Below, in pieces: positions 49,800 through 61,449 of a DNA stretch of 64,000 nucleotides. The notes below the pieces were generated by a model, which was given only the letters and a program-made list of their open reading frames with translations, made no database searches and was not told the origin of the DNA. The first letter of the stretch is position 1. Each line of letters opens with the position of its first letter. Origin of the DNA: Epiperipatus broadwayi (taxonomy: Eukaryota > Onychophora > Udeonychophora > Euonychophora > Peripatidae); NCBI GenBank assembly GCA_028023455.1, contig JAQFVV010006221.1:1992001-2056000 (forward strand). The letters run 5' to 3'. Both the position numbers and the translations under genes were made by a program.

Positions 49800-52524
49800 T
49801 GATGTGATGCACTGTGACTTCTCCTTAAACGGAGTCAGGAATCTCTCAACAGTTATGCTCAGAGAAACCTGTTAGCCACTTTACCGTCCCTTTCCATTGT
49901 ACACCCTAAGTTTTCCCCTAATCTGTTCATACCATTTTCATAACATAATCTTTGTCAACTCCATGACCTTCATATCTAAATCCCCCTTATCTTTTCCCAA
50001 ACCTAGCATAAAAACCAATAACTCACTTTCTGTATAATCACTGTGTTCATATTTAATCTTTGTTCATTTTAATCTTCCATAACTTCATTATTTGTACCCT
50101 TTCTGCTTCCAAGCATTTACATTGAAGTAACAGATGCCTAATATTTTCTATGCCTTCCTTACACAACTTGCAGACTAAATCACCTATATTTTTCCATTTA
50201 CGTGTATATTTCCTTTTTGCTAAAGATCCCATTCGAGCCTTAAATAATAAACTACTTTCTTAACTATTATCGTAAATTAACTCACACCTAATGTTCCGTT
50301 TACTTCTATATATATTTAAATTCGTTTTACTCTCCATACTAGTTTTCCATCGCTCCAACTCCCTATTTTTTATTAATGCATCTATTCTTTTATCCCACTC
50401 CTTACTACTATAACACTCAACAATCCTCCTAACACAATCATCCCACCTTTTGTACAAGTATGCTGACATAAATTCTTTATCCAAATCTTCTGCATACTGC
50501 ATTACCTTTCTCACCCATCTTGTTGTCTGCCCTTTACTTGTAACCCAATTAAATACTATTTTGGCTATTCTTTTATTATCCATAAACTGCAATCTACCGA
50601 ACATTTTCAATTTGTTTTTTGCATCCCTCATATAAAAACTTGACCATCCCATTTTTCCTTGAATTGCCTCCTTTGCTGTCCACACCTCTGCATCTAATGC
50701 ATGCCTTCCTACTTCTCTTTGTACTTTTTTTAAGTAATCTAATACCCCTTTACTAACACATAATGCATCATTGCCGTATGTCAACCCTGCTACTGCCACT
50801 CCCTTCCATACAATTCTAGCTACATCATATTTATTATATGAAAATACTGTTAATTTCTTTATCAATCCCTTTCTTTTCTTTGCTTCATTTATCAATTTTT
50901 TCTCCCATTCATCCAAGCAATTTTTCTTATTACTCAAGATGATTCACAAATAACTATGTCTATTCACCACATTTAACTTTATATCCCCCAATAAGAAATC
51001 TTTGTCTTCTCTTTCCTCACTATTCACCATCATTATATTTGATTTTTCTTCACTAAATTTAATCCCCATATCTTTACCCACCCTTGCGCATGTCCTCAGC
51101 ATAACTTCCATATCTTCTTTCTGCACACAAAAAGACATCATCCGCAAAAAAAAAAACCCCGACAATGTATATACTCTCTTGCCACCTATTAACGGTATCT
51201 CTATCCCTCTTCCTAATCTTTCTATTGCTCTCTCCATTTTACTCAAATACAGCACAAACAAAATAGATGACATAGGCCATCCTTGCCTCAATCCCACCCC
51301 ATTTTTAACTTTAACTGATTCTATATCCCCTAATTGATGTGTATAGTAATTATTTTCATATAATTTCTTAATAACACCCACTAAAGCTTCATCCATTCCC
51401 TGATTGCTAAACTTATCCATAATCTATTTCTATTCATTCTATCATGTGCCTTCTCTATATCAATAAAACTCATATATAACTGTCTACCTGAATTCCTACT
51501 CATATCCATAAGTTGTGTAACTACAAATAAACTATCTCCTATATGCCTATCTGACCTAAAACCTCCTTGCATTTCTCCCACTACATTATTTTCTTCCATC
51601 CATTTTGCAACTCTTCCAGCCACCATATATGAAAAAACTTTATATAAAACTGATGTTACCGCTATCGGTCTATAATTATTTAACTTTCTATGATCCTTAC
51701 CTTTTCCTTTAAATAATAATCTTACTCTCGTATTACTCCAACTACCCGGAAAAACTCTCTTCTGTGCCATATTATTAAAACATGATAGTAACTTTACTTT
51801 TGCCCTACACCCTAAATTCATTACCATCTCTGCTGTCCATCCATCTAACCCTCTTGCCATACCACTTCTCAATTTCTTCTCTGCCTCATTCAGTTCATTT
51901 TCTGTAAACCTAATATTCCCATTAATATATGCTTTCATATTTTTTATCCCTCTGTCCTTCAACATCTTTTCTATATCCATTACTTAACTATTCAATATTC
52001 TCTCTAATTCTTCTCTAGAGCTACACTCTATTCCCTCCTCATCCAGTAATACTATCTCTCTCTCCCCTAAATTTTTCCTTTTAATGTAATTCCAAAATTT
52101 TTTACTCATCTCTTCCACTTTTATTAATATCATCCAATAATTTATTATTTAGTTTCATTCTCTCTATAATTATCTATTTTAGCTAACTTCTTCTTTTCTA
52201 AGTACTTTTCCCATTTAGCATTAGTATCTTTTTCACTTTCTTTGTTCTTAATAGCACACTTATATTCTCTGCATGCCTTTTTACTCTCTTTTACACTTTA
52301 CTAACTCTCATTTTTCTATTATTTTTATTCTTCTGAATATTCTCATCTAAAACCCTATTTTCCACTTTTTCTATTTTATCACACCAGTCCTCATACTCAT
52401 TTCCAACCAACTCTTCCATGGTTTCTTCAACTTGTATTTTATACTCTTCTAACTTATTCTTATCATTCACTCTCCATCCACATCTTTCACTATTGTTTCT
52501 ACTTTTATGTCTATTTTCCATCAC
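49800..52524 (-). pseudogene. LINE (non-LTR retrotransposon), 5'-truncated
   Basis: The polymerase is read on the minus strand. 52524-52291 and following sequence (to about 51990) give a lysine/glutamate-rich linker with KFWNYIKRK. 51980-51381 is the fingers and first palm motif: GLDGWTAEMV, KLNNYRPIAVTSVLYKVF, MQGGFRSDRHIGDSLFV and SFIDIEKAHDRM (usual K-A-(F/Y)-D, here H). 51420-50944 has GLRQGWPMSSILFVLYL. The following catalytic Y-DD block is destroyed by a frameshift near an A-run at about 51150. 50937-50260 is the thumb/C-terminal domain (225 codons). After a further shift, 50172-50110 encodes a C-x2-C-x8-H-x4-C motif (CKLCKEGIENIRHLLLQC) typical of LINE C-termini. The 3' end is a CATCACAT repeat rather than poly(A). 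The endonuclease is missing. The clade was not determined. Confidence 0.88.
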
Positions 52525-52899
52525 ATGTGATGTGATGTATTTGGCTTCTCCTTAAACGAAGTCAAGAATATCTCAGCAATTATGCCCAGATAAACCTGTT
52601 AGCCATTTTATCCTCCATTCCCCACTCTTAAGTCTTCCCATATTCTGCCCCATCCCATTTCCACAACATAAACATTTGTCAACTCTATGGCCTTTATATC
52701 TAAATCCCCCTTATCTCTTCGCAAACAACAACATAAAAACTAATAATTCACTTTCTGTATATTCACTTTGTTCATGTCTATCCTCTTATAACTTCATTAT
52801 CTGTACCCTTTCTGCTTTCAAGCATTTACATTCAATCACAGATACATAGTGATCTGGTGGCGCCCTCCTTGATCAAAGGTAGATTGAGTGACTGTTACA
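52525..52899 (-). repeat. LINE 3'-tail plus 55-bp TGTAAC module
   Basis: On the minus strand, a module TGTAACAGTCACTCAATC...GGAGGGCGCCACC...CACTATG is joined to LINE sequence starting within the zinc-motif codons (TGTAAATGCTTGAAAGCAG) and running to the CATCACATCACATG end. A sister copy at 43850-44121 has the same module joined to LINE sequence at a different, later point. A similar LINE-tail segment without the module is inside the hAT MITE at 33028-33104. The module could be a promoter-bearing head or an LTR terminus; the sequence does not decide. Confidence 0.7.
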
Positions 52900-52905
52900 A
52901 TATAT

Positions 52906-53843
52906 AGGGTAATGCTAGTGAGATATATGTTATAAAACTTACATATATCTGTGTTACATATTTCATAATTTAAAAATATATAACCATATTTATTAAAAAA
53001 TAAAAAAAAATCAAAGAAATGAGAATAGTTAAAAAAATAATAATTAATTAACAAGTGGTTTTGAAATGTAGTTTTAAAAAAAATAAAAGTTTGCATATAT
53101 TGTGCTTTTAAAACAGAATAAAACTTTATTAAAAGCAGGTGGGGAAAAGAATTGGGAAAAAAAAAGATGTAAAGAAAATTCCTTTTTATAAATCAAAAGA
53201 ACAGATGTTTAAAAATAAATCTTAGTGAAAAATCTAAAAATAAAAGGATTAATCAATTAATTTTGAATGCTAGTAAAGATTCCTGGCTGATAATGATATT
53301 GATATTGTAATAATTAAAAACTTTGTAAGCTATCTCTTTGGAATAAAAGCGAGAGATAGTAGATTAATCTAGAAAAAGATTAAATTAAGGAAAAATGCAA
53401 AAATCGATTAAATGAATGAAAAATGTAAATTTAATTAAAAAAATAGATTTATATCTATGATAAGGAAATGAACAATGGGAGAGAAGAAAGTATAAAAGCT
53501 CACAATCATCTATTGCTATTCCGCTTTTGAATCTGTAAGTTATTCCAATCTTTATGCTGTTATTGATGCATTATGGACTAGTGACATGCGTTGTTAGTCT
53601 GCCTTAGATGTGTTCAACTGGGCTTCATGCCCCAAGTCCTCTGCCAAAGATCAACTGTCCACACCAGGAACCAATGCCTGGCTTGAATTACGAAATAGAT
53701 GCTGCTGCAAACTCTCTCCCCCCATTATCAAGCCAAAGGATGGAATACATGCTCTGAAAACATCAATGGAACACCAAAGACCAACCAATTGGAAATTGAC
53801 AATCATGAAAACCTAGGTAACTATATATATATATATATTTTTT
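52906..53843. other. Mostly no gene; GC-richer open patch at 53560-53815
   Basis: 53560-53815 is much richer in G and C than its surroundings and is open on the plus strand for 68 codons (53610-53816). The peptide (SSAKDQLSTPGTNAWLEL) matches nothing I recognise. It is probably a fragment of a retroelement gag or of an old gene copy. The rest is AT-rich. Confidence 0.35.
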
Positions 53844-53946
53844 CATATGACATAGCTCCGGCTGGGAGGCTAACCCACAAACATCTGCAAACAACTACTT
53901 GCTTGCAAGGCAGCTGCGATAACCTCTCAGCTAACAACGTTTGACA
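53844..53946 (-). mobile_element. tRNA-derived SINE, copy 3
   Basis: Same family as 28091-28172 and 34590-34694. On the minus strand it has TTAGCTGAGAGGTTATCG (A-box region), CTTGCAAGCAAGTAGTTG and GGGTTAGCCTCCCAGCC (decayed B box), then GTCATATG and an A-rich tail. Flanks GGTAACTATAT (left) and GATAACTATAT (right) are a probable aged target duplication. Confidence 0.82.
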
Positions 53947-54234
53947 AGATAACTATATTTTGATCACTGTCTATAGACACTTTATATTTTCTAAATGAAA
54001 TGAACTTTAATGAAGGACTATTATAAAATTTAGACTGATTAATCACCTTTATATTATTTTTTTGTACATGTAAATTTCATTACTATTATATTAAATGTGT
54101 ATGCATGAATAAATATTAACATTTGCTTAGTTATTATTTGGTCTTTTCTCTCTTTCTTATCATTGCGTCATCGTTAATCTAAAGTTATGAATGTTTATCT
54201 ATGTGTTGAATTAATGAATTGGACCCCTGGATTA

Positions 54235-54520
54235 AGAGTAGGAGCTAGTTTGGGATATTTCAAGCACTGGTTGGCGTGCCTGTCTGAGCATGCTAGCTAT
54301 ATATAACCTATATAGTTGTCTGGCGCCCGAGTTTGAATCTCAAAACAGATAAATGCCTTGGATGACAGAGATTTTGTTCTAGCAGTTAAGATGGGCCACA
54401 ACCAGGAAATGTCGTGTTATGCTTTGTATAGCCCGATCTGACCATGGGTATCATTGATGGCTATGCTATCAATGGTTTTCTCCCCTCTGCTTGAAGTGCC
54501 TGTCTGTACTCATATTATTA
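54235..54520 (+). repeat. 280-bp SINE-like module also present in two LTRs
   Basis: This segment (GCTAGTTTGGGATATTTCAA, CTCAAAACAGATAAATGCC, CTAGCAGTTAAGATGGGCC, ATCTGACCATGGGTATC, TCTGCTTGAAGTGCC) aligns along its length with the minus strand of 58770-59035 and 62640-62885, which lie within the LTRs of the 58.7-64 kb element. A TTTGAATCTC stretch resembles a B box. It ends in an AT-rich tail of TAA units. It may be a free SINE captured by the LTR, or a fragment of an LTR of the same family. Confidence 0.75.
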
Positions 54521-54529
54521 AAGATATAA

Positions 54530-57500
54530 ATAATAATAATTACCAAGAAGTTATTTATTAAGAATATCTAAGCAAAGGTTTAATAAAGTAAAACTTATTA
54601 AAAAAACATGAATTAATGCCAAAAGATTTTAAAAGGTATTTAACACCAGCAAGAATAAGGTTTACTCAGAGGGATCCAATTCAATATATATTTATTAATC
54701 AAATGGGACCAAAGGTGATTTAGAAGTTAAATTGTTCAAATAATGGTATATACATAAAAAATATTTATTTTATTTGAAACAAAATATGATTAAACAAAAT
54801 TATTACAGCAATAATATATTTTAAAATCTGCCATATAAAAAATGTTTGATTTAGGAAATATTTGGTAAAGAATGGAAGCTATAGTATCCAATTGGATTTC
54901 ATTTACAGTTTATTGGGCATTTTATAAATTGGTGTAATAAGCAAATAGCTTTAAATACATTAGTATATAAAATTAGATAGATGACAATACAAGTATATAT
55001 AAATAAAACTGACGAAATGTTATTTAGCAATTTATCATGAAAGATGTTTACAAGTATAAAAAGATCAGATAATAATATTATAAAATTTTTCCATTTTGCT
55101 TTAAATGTAAGAACACGTTCTTTATTTTTTTTGCTTTTTTTTAAAACTGTCATTCAACTTTGAACAATTTCATTTATTGGAAATTAAAATTTATAAACTT
55201 TTTAATCATATAGTTGTTACTATTTTTAAGATATTAATGGAAATATGAAGTTTCAAATATTTGTTCAGTGAAAGTATATTTCAGTATATTATGGCAATAA
55301 ATCTTTTTTTTTTTTTTAAAAGAAATATATATATTTTTTCTACAGAAGTTTAGGTCAAGCTTATTAATAGTTAAAATGTAATTTCAAATAAACATTTCTC
55401 TAATTTTATAAAATACTATGAAGATTTCTTTTTTAACAATTTTTATAATTGCTTTTGTTTTATTGTGATAAATTTATTATTAATCCAACTGTCAACACAT
55501 ATTTTTTCAAATAAACAATTAGAAATGACTGCATTAAGTTTCAAAAATATTATTGTATATTTGCATGAAAATGCTGGTTTAATGTGTTAAGTAGTAACAG
55601 TACACACATATATAAAAGGAATGTTAAACCGAGAATAAAGAGCTCAGACTGTAATTTAAGTAACAAAAAATATTTATTTAAGAACAATATTTTAATACTA
55701 AACAGGTTTGTAATATATATTCAATTCAATTAATCAAATAGTTTAATTAATTAACAAGAAAAAATAAATAAAACATTAGAACACATCTTCCTTAATCTTT
55801 TTCAAGAACAACTTTGTCCCTTTCACAATTTGGATACAGCTAATTTGAAAGCCTCAGTATTAACTTTTAGATTCTTGAATTCATTTTTTTTTAAAAAACA
55901 ATAATGTTAGATAGAACTTAAATAAGATCTTTCACATGTAAATAGAAGAGAAACTGGTTGTCACTTTGAATTATGTATTATTTCTAATTATATCTCTAAG
56001 TACTGTTTTGGTGGTAGTGGTGGTTAGTGGAACAACAGACGAGATGATTACTAGTTTATATAATTCACATTCAGATAACTGAAACAAGTTTCAAAGTACC
56101 ATAAATAGATAGATATATTAGGTAAGAATAATACAATCTTCATAAAGAAAATTATAAACAGAAGATTATTTATACAGAATAGATTATAAAGTCCTGAAAT
56201 TAAAATATTAAATGTTATTAATATTGCACTTCAAGTTTTATTGGTGAAATCAGTTATTAATTTGGAAACCCTGATTGTTAACCTTTAGATTCTTGAATAC
56301 ATTTTTTTTTTTTTAAAAAAAAATAATTTGAAACAAAATTTAAATCAGGTTCTTTATATTTAAGTAAATATGAAGCTTTTGCATTGAATTCAATATTATT
56401 TGTAGTTATATCTCCGTTAAATACAAACTACATTAACAATTGTAAATATTGTAATTTTGTAATAGTAGGGGAAAGGAATTTTTTTTTTAACTGATCTGTA
56501 TGCGAATCAATTGTATTCCTTTGTAACAACTGAGCATTTATACATTTATAAGGAACATATTCTACTTAGCTCATTTTATATACTAGTGAGCATGAACTAT
56601 GAAACAATCTTTAAATTAAAGGTCAATTATCCTAACTCATAATATTTATATTTTATGAGCATCATGTAAATTGGGATATTTATCTAATATATGTCCCTGC
56701 AAAATCTTCCTACCCTTCATTACATTAGCCCATCGTAGCAAGCATACCAGAATACAAGTCATGAGACAAATATCAATTATTCTGTGGGTAATAATAGATT
56801 GAGTGCATAATGAAAATGTGATGCAATTCATTAGAACAGTTGCTATTTATGAATATCGTCTCCTAAGTAAAGTAAATAAGTAAATTAATGAAAATGAGAA
56901 CCCCCAAGTAATTAAAACAATATAACTTTATTACAGAAATATGTACAAAACAAAAATTTGTTTGAAATTAAATAATAAAAATCAACAATAATAATAAAGT
57001 AAACAAATAAATAAATATTTGATATGGATTATCTTTAAAATTTTTATTTATATGATATTCCAAAACTATTAAACCTTCAATTAACTTGAAATTTTCATTA
57101 TTTTTTGAAAATAAAATAAATAAATACATTGAAATTTATTTTATATGCATTGGAGAAGAAATTTATGGTCCAATATGTGAATTCATATGTACTTCTAGGA
57201 TAATAACTTATTTGTTCGAAGGTATTATCACATATCTAAATCGTAGACTCCAATTATTCATCATATATGTTAGATGTTATATGTAATATTGGTTCATGCA
57301 AGTTTTTTATTTCAGAGTTTAAGAACAAATGTTGACATTTTAAATTAAGTATCTTTCAAAAATCTCTTAATATATTTACATTGCAAAATATATATGCATT
57401 TTTTTTCTTTACTTCTATGTTCTGCATTATAAAATAAATACCACTTCGTTCATTTATAGCTTTACCATTAATAACGTATTCATAAAATATTTATTATTTA

Positions 57501-58395
57501 AGCTTATAAAGTAGAGGCCCTAACACTTCTATTAAACTTATACATTTAATACTTAAGTCAATCCTCTAATGTATAATTTAATTCGGCATTAATTATACTT
57601 TCCTTAATAATTAACTCATAAGATTATGATAATTATTTATTCTTCAGAAATTATATATTTATATTTGCCCAATTTTATAAATTGTAGAGATAATATTAGT
57701 TTATTAATGCTCACTGATATGCTTTGAAATATGTATCCATAGAAAATTAATGTTTAGAATTGCTTATGTATGATAGTTTAAAGCAATTGAATAAGAATGC
57801 TTTGAAATTAATATTTTTTTTTCATTACATCTTTAAGACAAATAAAATGTAACAATTTTTTTTTTTTTTTACAATTATTGTAATCTCGATAAAATAAAAT
57901 AAAACAATGTTACTATTTGCATTATATTATAGTTTTTATTGTCCATTGTGAGATTTTTTAAAATTTTTTTTTCCAATCTGATATTTTCCTTCTTCGGATC
58001 TATTGTGATCTGCATACGATACTTCGAGAACATTATTTAATACATTGAATAGTATTGCTTTGATTAGGAATTTTAATTGTTTTGGAATTATTTCAGCAAT
58101 TGAAATCTTTTTAGATCACTCATGAAAGAAGATATTTTAAATCCTGAATTATTTTTCCAGTTTCTTAAAGTTGGTGAGACGGAAGTCCAGGTCTTTCCTA
58201 TTCTCTTTGCTCCTTTTCAGCAGTTCATTCTATTCATAAATAACCAAATAAATAAAAAAATATTTTAGTCTTTATCCCTTCTAAAGAACAAACTATATGA
58301 TGGTTTTACTACTTCAATTTTTTTTTGTTCTAGAATGTATAATGCATTCACATTCTTTTGTTTTAATTATAAATTTATTTAAACACACATTGATT
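54530..58395. other. About 3.9 kb without a recognisable gene
   Basis: AT-rich sequence. The frames at 54899-55153, 56646-56831 and 57086-57286 have no motifs. The only structure seen is the diverged direct repeat at 55826-56425. Confidence 0.5.
55826..56425. repeat. Diverged direct repeat, two copies about 410 bp apart
   Basis: 55840-56005 and 56250-56420 share the order AACTTTTAGATTCTTGAAT, a T-run followed by an A-run, an A-rich stretch, TCTTT(C/A)-A--T, TATTATTT-TA(A)TTATATCTC and TAA(G/A)TAC. Similarity is moderate. They could be two old copies of one small element or a local duplication. Confidence 0.6.
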
Positions 58396-58399
58396 ACGT

Positions 58400-58540
58400 A
58401 AATAATATTCATTAAGGCTGAAGCCTCAAGCACATGCATATAAAATGCGATAGTAGGGACCTCTACAGGTCTTAAAACCACAAGCTTACTCATTGGAAGA
58501 AAAGAGGGTGCTTGAGGCTACAGCCTTAATGAATATTATT
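58400..58540. mobile_element. 141-bp MITE with 31-bp inverted ends
   Basis: AATATTCATTAAGGCTGAAG (left) and its complement on the right (CTACAGCCTTAATGAATATT) are nearly perfect inverted repeats. The interior (GTAGGGACCTCTACAGG, AACCACAAGCTTAC, GGAAGAAAAGAGG) is the complement of 26905-26990. There is no coding capacity. Confidence 0.85.
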
Positions 58541-58660
58541 CTTTTGTTTTATAAATTAATTATCATAAATAAAAATAGTAAATATATTTGTTAGTCAATA
58601 TATATTTATTATTATTTTTAAATAAAAATAATTGATCAAAATGATTTGTTTATTATATAT

Positions 58661-60234
58661 TGTGCCGAGTTTGTTCGGTAGACGATCCACAACTCTCTAT
58701 TTGCTAGGTTTAAACCTTATTTATCATAATTTTACATTTTTATATTATAAATGTTACGTGAACGGACCGGCCTTTCAAGCAGAAGGGACAATACCATCGA
58801 TAGCAGAGCTATCAACGATACCCACGATCAGACCGAGCTATGCAACGTGTAACACGATCACATTTCCAGACCATGACCCACCTCGACTGCTAGATTCAAA
58901 CCCCCACTATCCAAAGTACTTTATATGTTTTGAGGTAAACTCTGGTACCAACTAATTACACGGGTAACTAACATGCTCTGGACAGTAGGCCCATAATCCA
59001 GCGCTCGAAATATCCCATGACTAGCTCAATCAAAAGGATAATATAATATATGGTTGCTTTACAGTTTAAATTAGTGGTAAAAAGAATTGACCAACAAATA
59101 TTAGGCTTAAAGATAATTTATTTAATTAAATATTTATTATTCTAATTTTAATTACTTATATGAAACTTAATTAAATGAAACAATGACTTATCATAACCTC
59201 AGGCTCACACATATACAATAGCAATATAACACAACAAAGAATATTAAATAATACAAGTCATTTTTAAAGTACATGAAATCAATTTAAAGCATTAACATAC
59301 ATGACATTTCAAAAACATGCATATCCATAGTTCTTTATGCATGTTATAGAGTTCATTTATTAATTGATTCTGGGAGGCTTTAAGGATTGCAATGGCTACA
59401 TTAATTAGAAATGGAAATAATAAAAGTTGCTCATTACCTATAGGATTTGAACATGGACTTCTTGCTGGTTGTTACTTCATGTGAAAATCTTTCCAACCGG
59501 TTGGATTCAAGGTTTTTCTGGAGGTTTAATGCTTAGTATTTCGTGGTATTATTTTTTAAGATAGTTAGACATTCCTAGTGGGTTTTTTAGTTGTTAGGCA
59601 GGCATCATTTTTTTCCAGGCAAATTGGCTGTTTCCATCAGACTCAGGCTGGAGAAAAGTCGTATGATTCTAGTGGCTGTTAGCACTGGATGGCCTTTATT
59701 AACAAATGCATGAGAAGACTGACTGAGTACTGATTGAATGAACTCAACTGACTGATTGATAAAAATCCGGACTATTTATATGATGACCTGTTGTCATTTT
59801 GATAATTGGTTTTTATGTCCGCCAGCTAGCTGTTGTTGGAATTCATCCACTGTTTTTAATTACATTCTTTAGATAAGCTTTTGATTACGTGTTTTCATTT
59901 CTCTTTTTTTTCTTTAATTAGTTTTAAACGAAAAGAGAGATATTTTTAATTTTATGTAAAGGATTCATTTAACCTTTTCTAAGCCAAATTCTCTCCCCCG
60001 AATTACTTTTAAATTAATTCGTAAAACTTTATGAATGATGCAGGGTTTAATTTTCCCCTGGGCTAACAGTATTTTCTTCTTTCTTTATTTTTAAAACTGT
60101 AAACTTTTATATTAAACTTCCCTTTATTAAACTTTTAACTATTTATTATCAAATTTACACTTTACATTGTTTTATGAGAAAATTTTATTTTTAATAATTG
60201 TAAACAATATTAATGAAGGCTCAGAAGTGTTACA
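58661..60234 (-). repeat. 3' LTR (1574 bp)
   Basis: On the minus strand it starts TGTAACACTTCTGAGCC and ends CGAACAAACTCGGCACA. It matches 62513-64000 along its length, with about 5-10% differences by eye and indels. It includes the 280-bp SINE-like module (58770-59035), conserved with 54235-54520. The 107-codon frame at 58632-58955 crosses the LTR end and is not a gene. Confidence 0.88.
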
Positions 60235-60255
60235 TTACACCGCCCTCCATTTGAG

Positions 60256-61440
60256 AGTAAAATGTGTCTCTTGACCATTTTATCTCTGACAACTTTACTT
60301 ATTAAATGTGAAATATTTACTTGAATTTTTATTTCTCTAAGTTTGCTTCCTATATCTAAACTATACGTGCCGAGGGCAATCTTCTTGGGTTATATTTCTT
60401 TCTTTTATGCTGACGACATTGCTTCCAATGATCAAGTACTAGATGATGACCTCTGGGACAGCACTATTTTTGTGATACAAGGAATTTAAACCGAGGCAGA
60501 TGCAGAGTTTGCTGGCTTACACGTATGACACGGAGCTTCATTTGCCGGGTTTCTACTGAACTTTGAAAAGAAAAGGGTTGCTGCGAATGGTAGGATTCCT
60601 CTACTGTCCAATTTGACTTACGCTTTTGGAAACTACGTGCGAGATATGGGCTCTCTCCCCCAAAGAAGTGATTTGCGGCTTAATCTGCTTGCTACCAGTG
60701 TGCATTTATAAAGAGAATGGGGATTTTCCCCTGAAAAGTAATCCCTGACAGTCCGTTACGGGTGCTGATTTCATCCAGCCAACAACTTTAACTTTTCCTA
60801 AAACTTATTTCTATGTTTGTTACCCTCCTTTCAATTAATTACAATCTCTTATACACTCTTAACTCAACTTAGATTGACATTTCATTTATATCATTTATTA
60901 TTAATCTTACAATATTATTTTTAATTGAACATTATCTTAACACATTTATTTATATTAATCTTACAATATTATTTTTTAAACCATTTCTTTAACTTGTTTT
61001 TATTAACATGCGTGTATTCAGAGAAAGCTATGATTTTACTACGCTGTTTTATTTATTATTTTTAGTGGAATATATTTATTTTAACTTGATTTTATTGATT
61101 TTATTTGAACTATTTATTTACAAACATTTTTCTTCTTAATGTGTGCATAACAGAAAAAAAAATCTTTTATCCAGTGAAGCCTCATTGTTATTATTTTACG
61201 TAAACAACTCATCATTTGCTTTTCTTTTTTTTTTTTTTTGTAATTTATTATTTTAGTTTTAAATAGTGAAATTTTAGATTCAAGTTTATCACCTACATCA
61301 AAATAATTATATTTAACTCGTCCACTTCCAGTCCTTATTGCTTCCGTTTATCATTCGTCCATTTATAACTTCTAAACTTTGTCAGGCGGTTCTTTCTTTC
61401 TACCTACTAACTCTATAATATAAATTAACTTCCCCCTCTT
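60256..61440. other. Internal region of LTR element, no recognised gene
   Basis: 60340-60790 is GC-richer than the rest and probably transcribed as part of the element, but neither strand gives a domain I recognise. A plus-strand FYADDIA at about 60402-60422 has no supporting RT blocks. The remainder is T-rich on the plus strand. Confidence 0.4.
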
Positions 61441-61449
61441 GTCTATCCT

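Larger units (their letters stand above)
39302..52899 (+). mobile_element. Composite LTR retroelement, 13.6 kb with nested insertions
   Basis: Two long direct repeats (39302-44121 and 45587-52899) surround an internal region with a plus-strand coiled-coil frame. Each repeat starts TGAAC and ends TTACA, the TG...CA rule of LTRs. The outer flanks are ATATAT on both sides (39296-39301 and 52900-52905), compatible with a target duplication but of low complexity. Removing the nested solo LTRs and the LINE leaves repeats of about 2.6-2.8 kb. No reverse transcriptase or integrase belonging to the LTR element is visible, so it appears non-autonomous. A polypurine tract (a run of 11-12 G at about 45490) lies about 95 bp before the right repeat rather than next to it, which weakens the model. 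Confidence 0.6.
45587..52899 (+). repeat. Right long repeat (LTR-like), twice interrupted
   Basis: Direct counterpart of 39302-44121. It is interrupted by a solo LTR (46645-48447) and by a LINE on the minus strand (about 49800-52524). The terminal part (52525-52899) again holds the LINE-tail segment and the 55-bp module, ending GATTGAGTGACTGTTACA. Its LINE-tail portion is about 110 bp longer than that of the left repeat, and the break point differs. Confidence 0.78.

Noticed and set aside
50450-51337. Plus-strand frames of 60-111 codons
   Set aside because: They are antisense shadows of the minus-strand LINE polymerase.
58632-58955. 107-codon frame, repeated in part at 62620-62814
   Set aside because: The conservation comes from the LTR duplication, and the frame crosses the LTR boundary.
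60402-60480. Plus-strand FYADDIA, resembling the RT catalytic motif
   Set aside because: No other RT block is found up- or downstream in any frame, the frame stops soon after, and it lies antisense to the LTR element.
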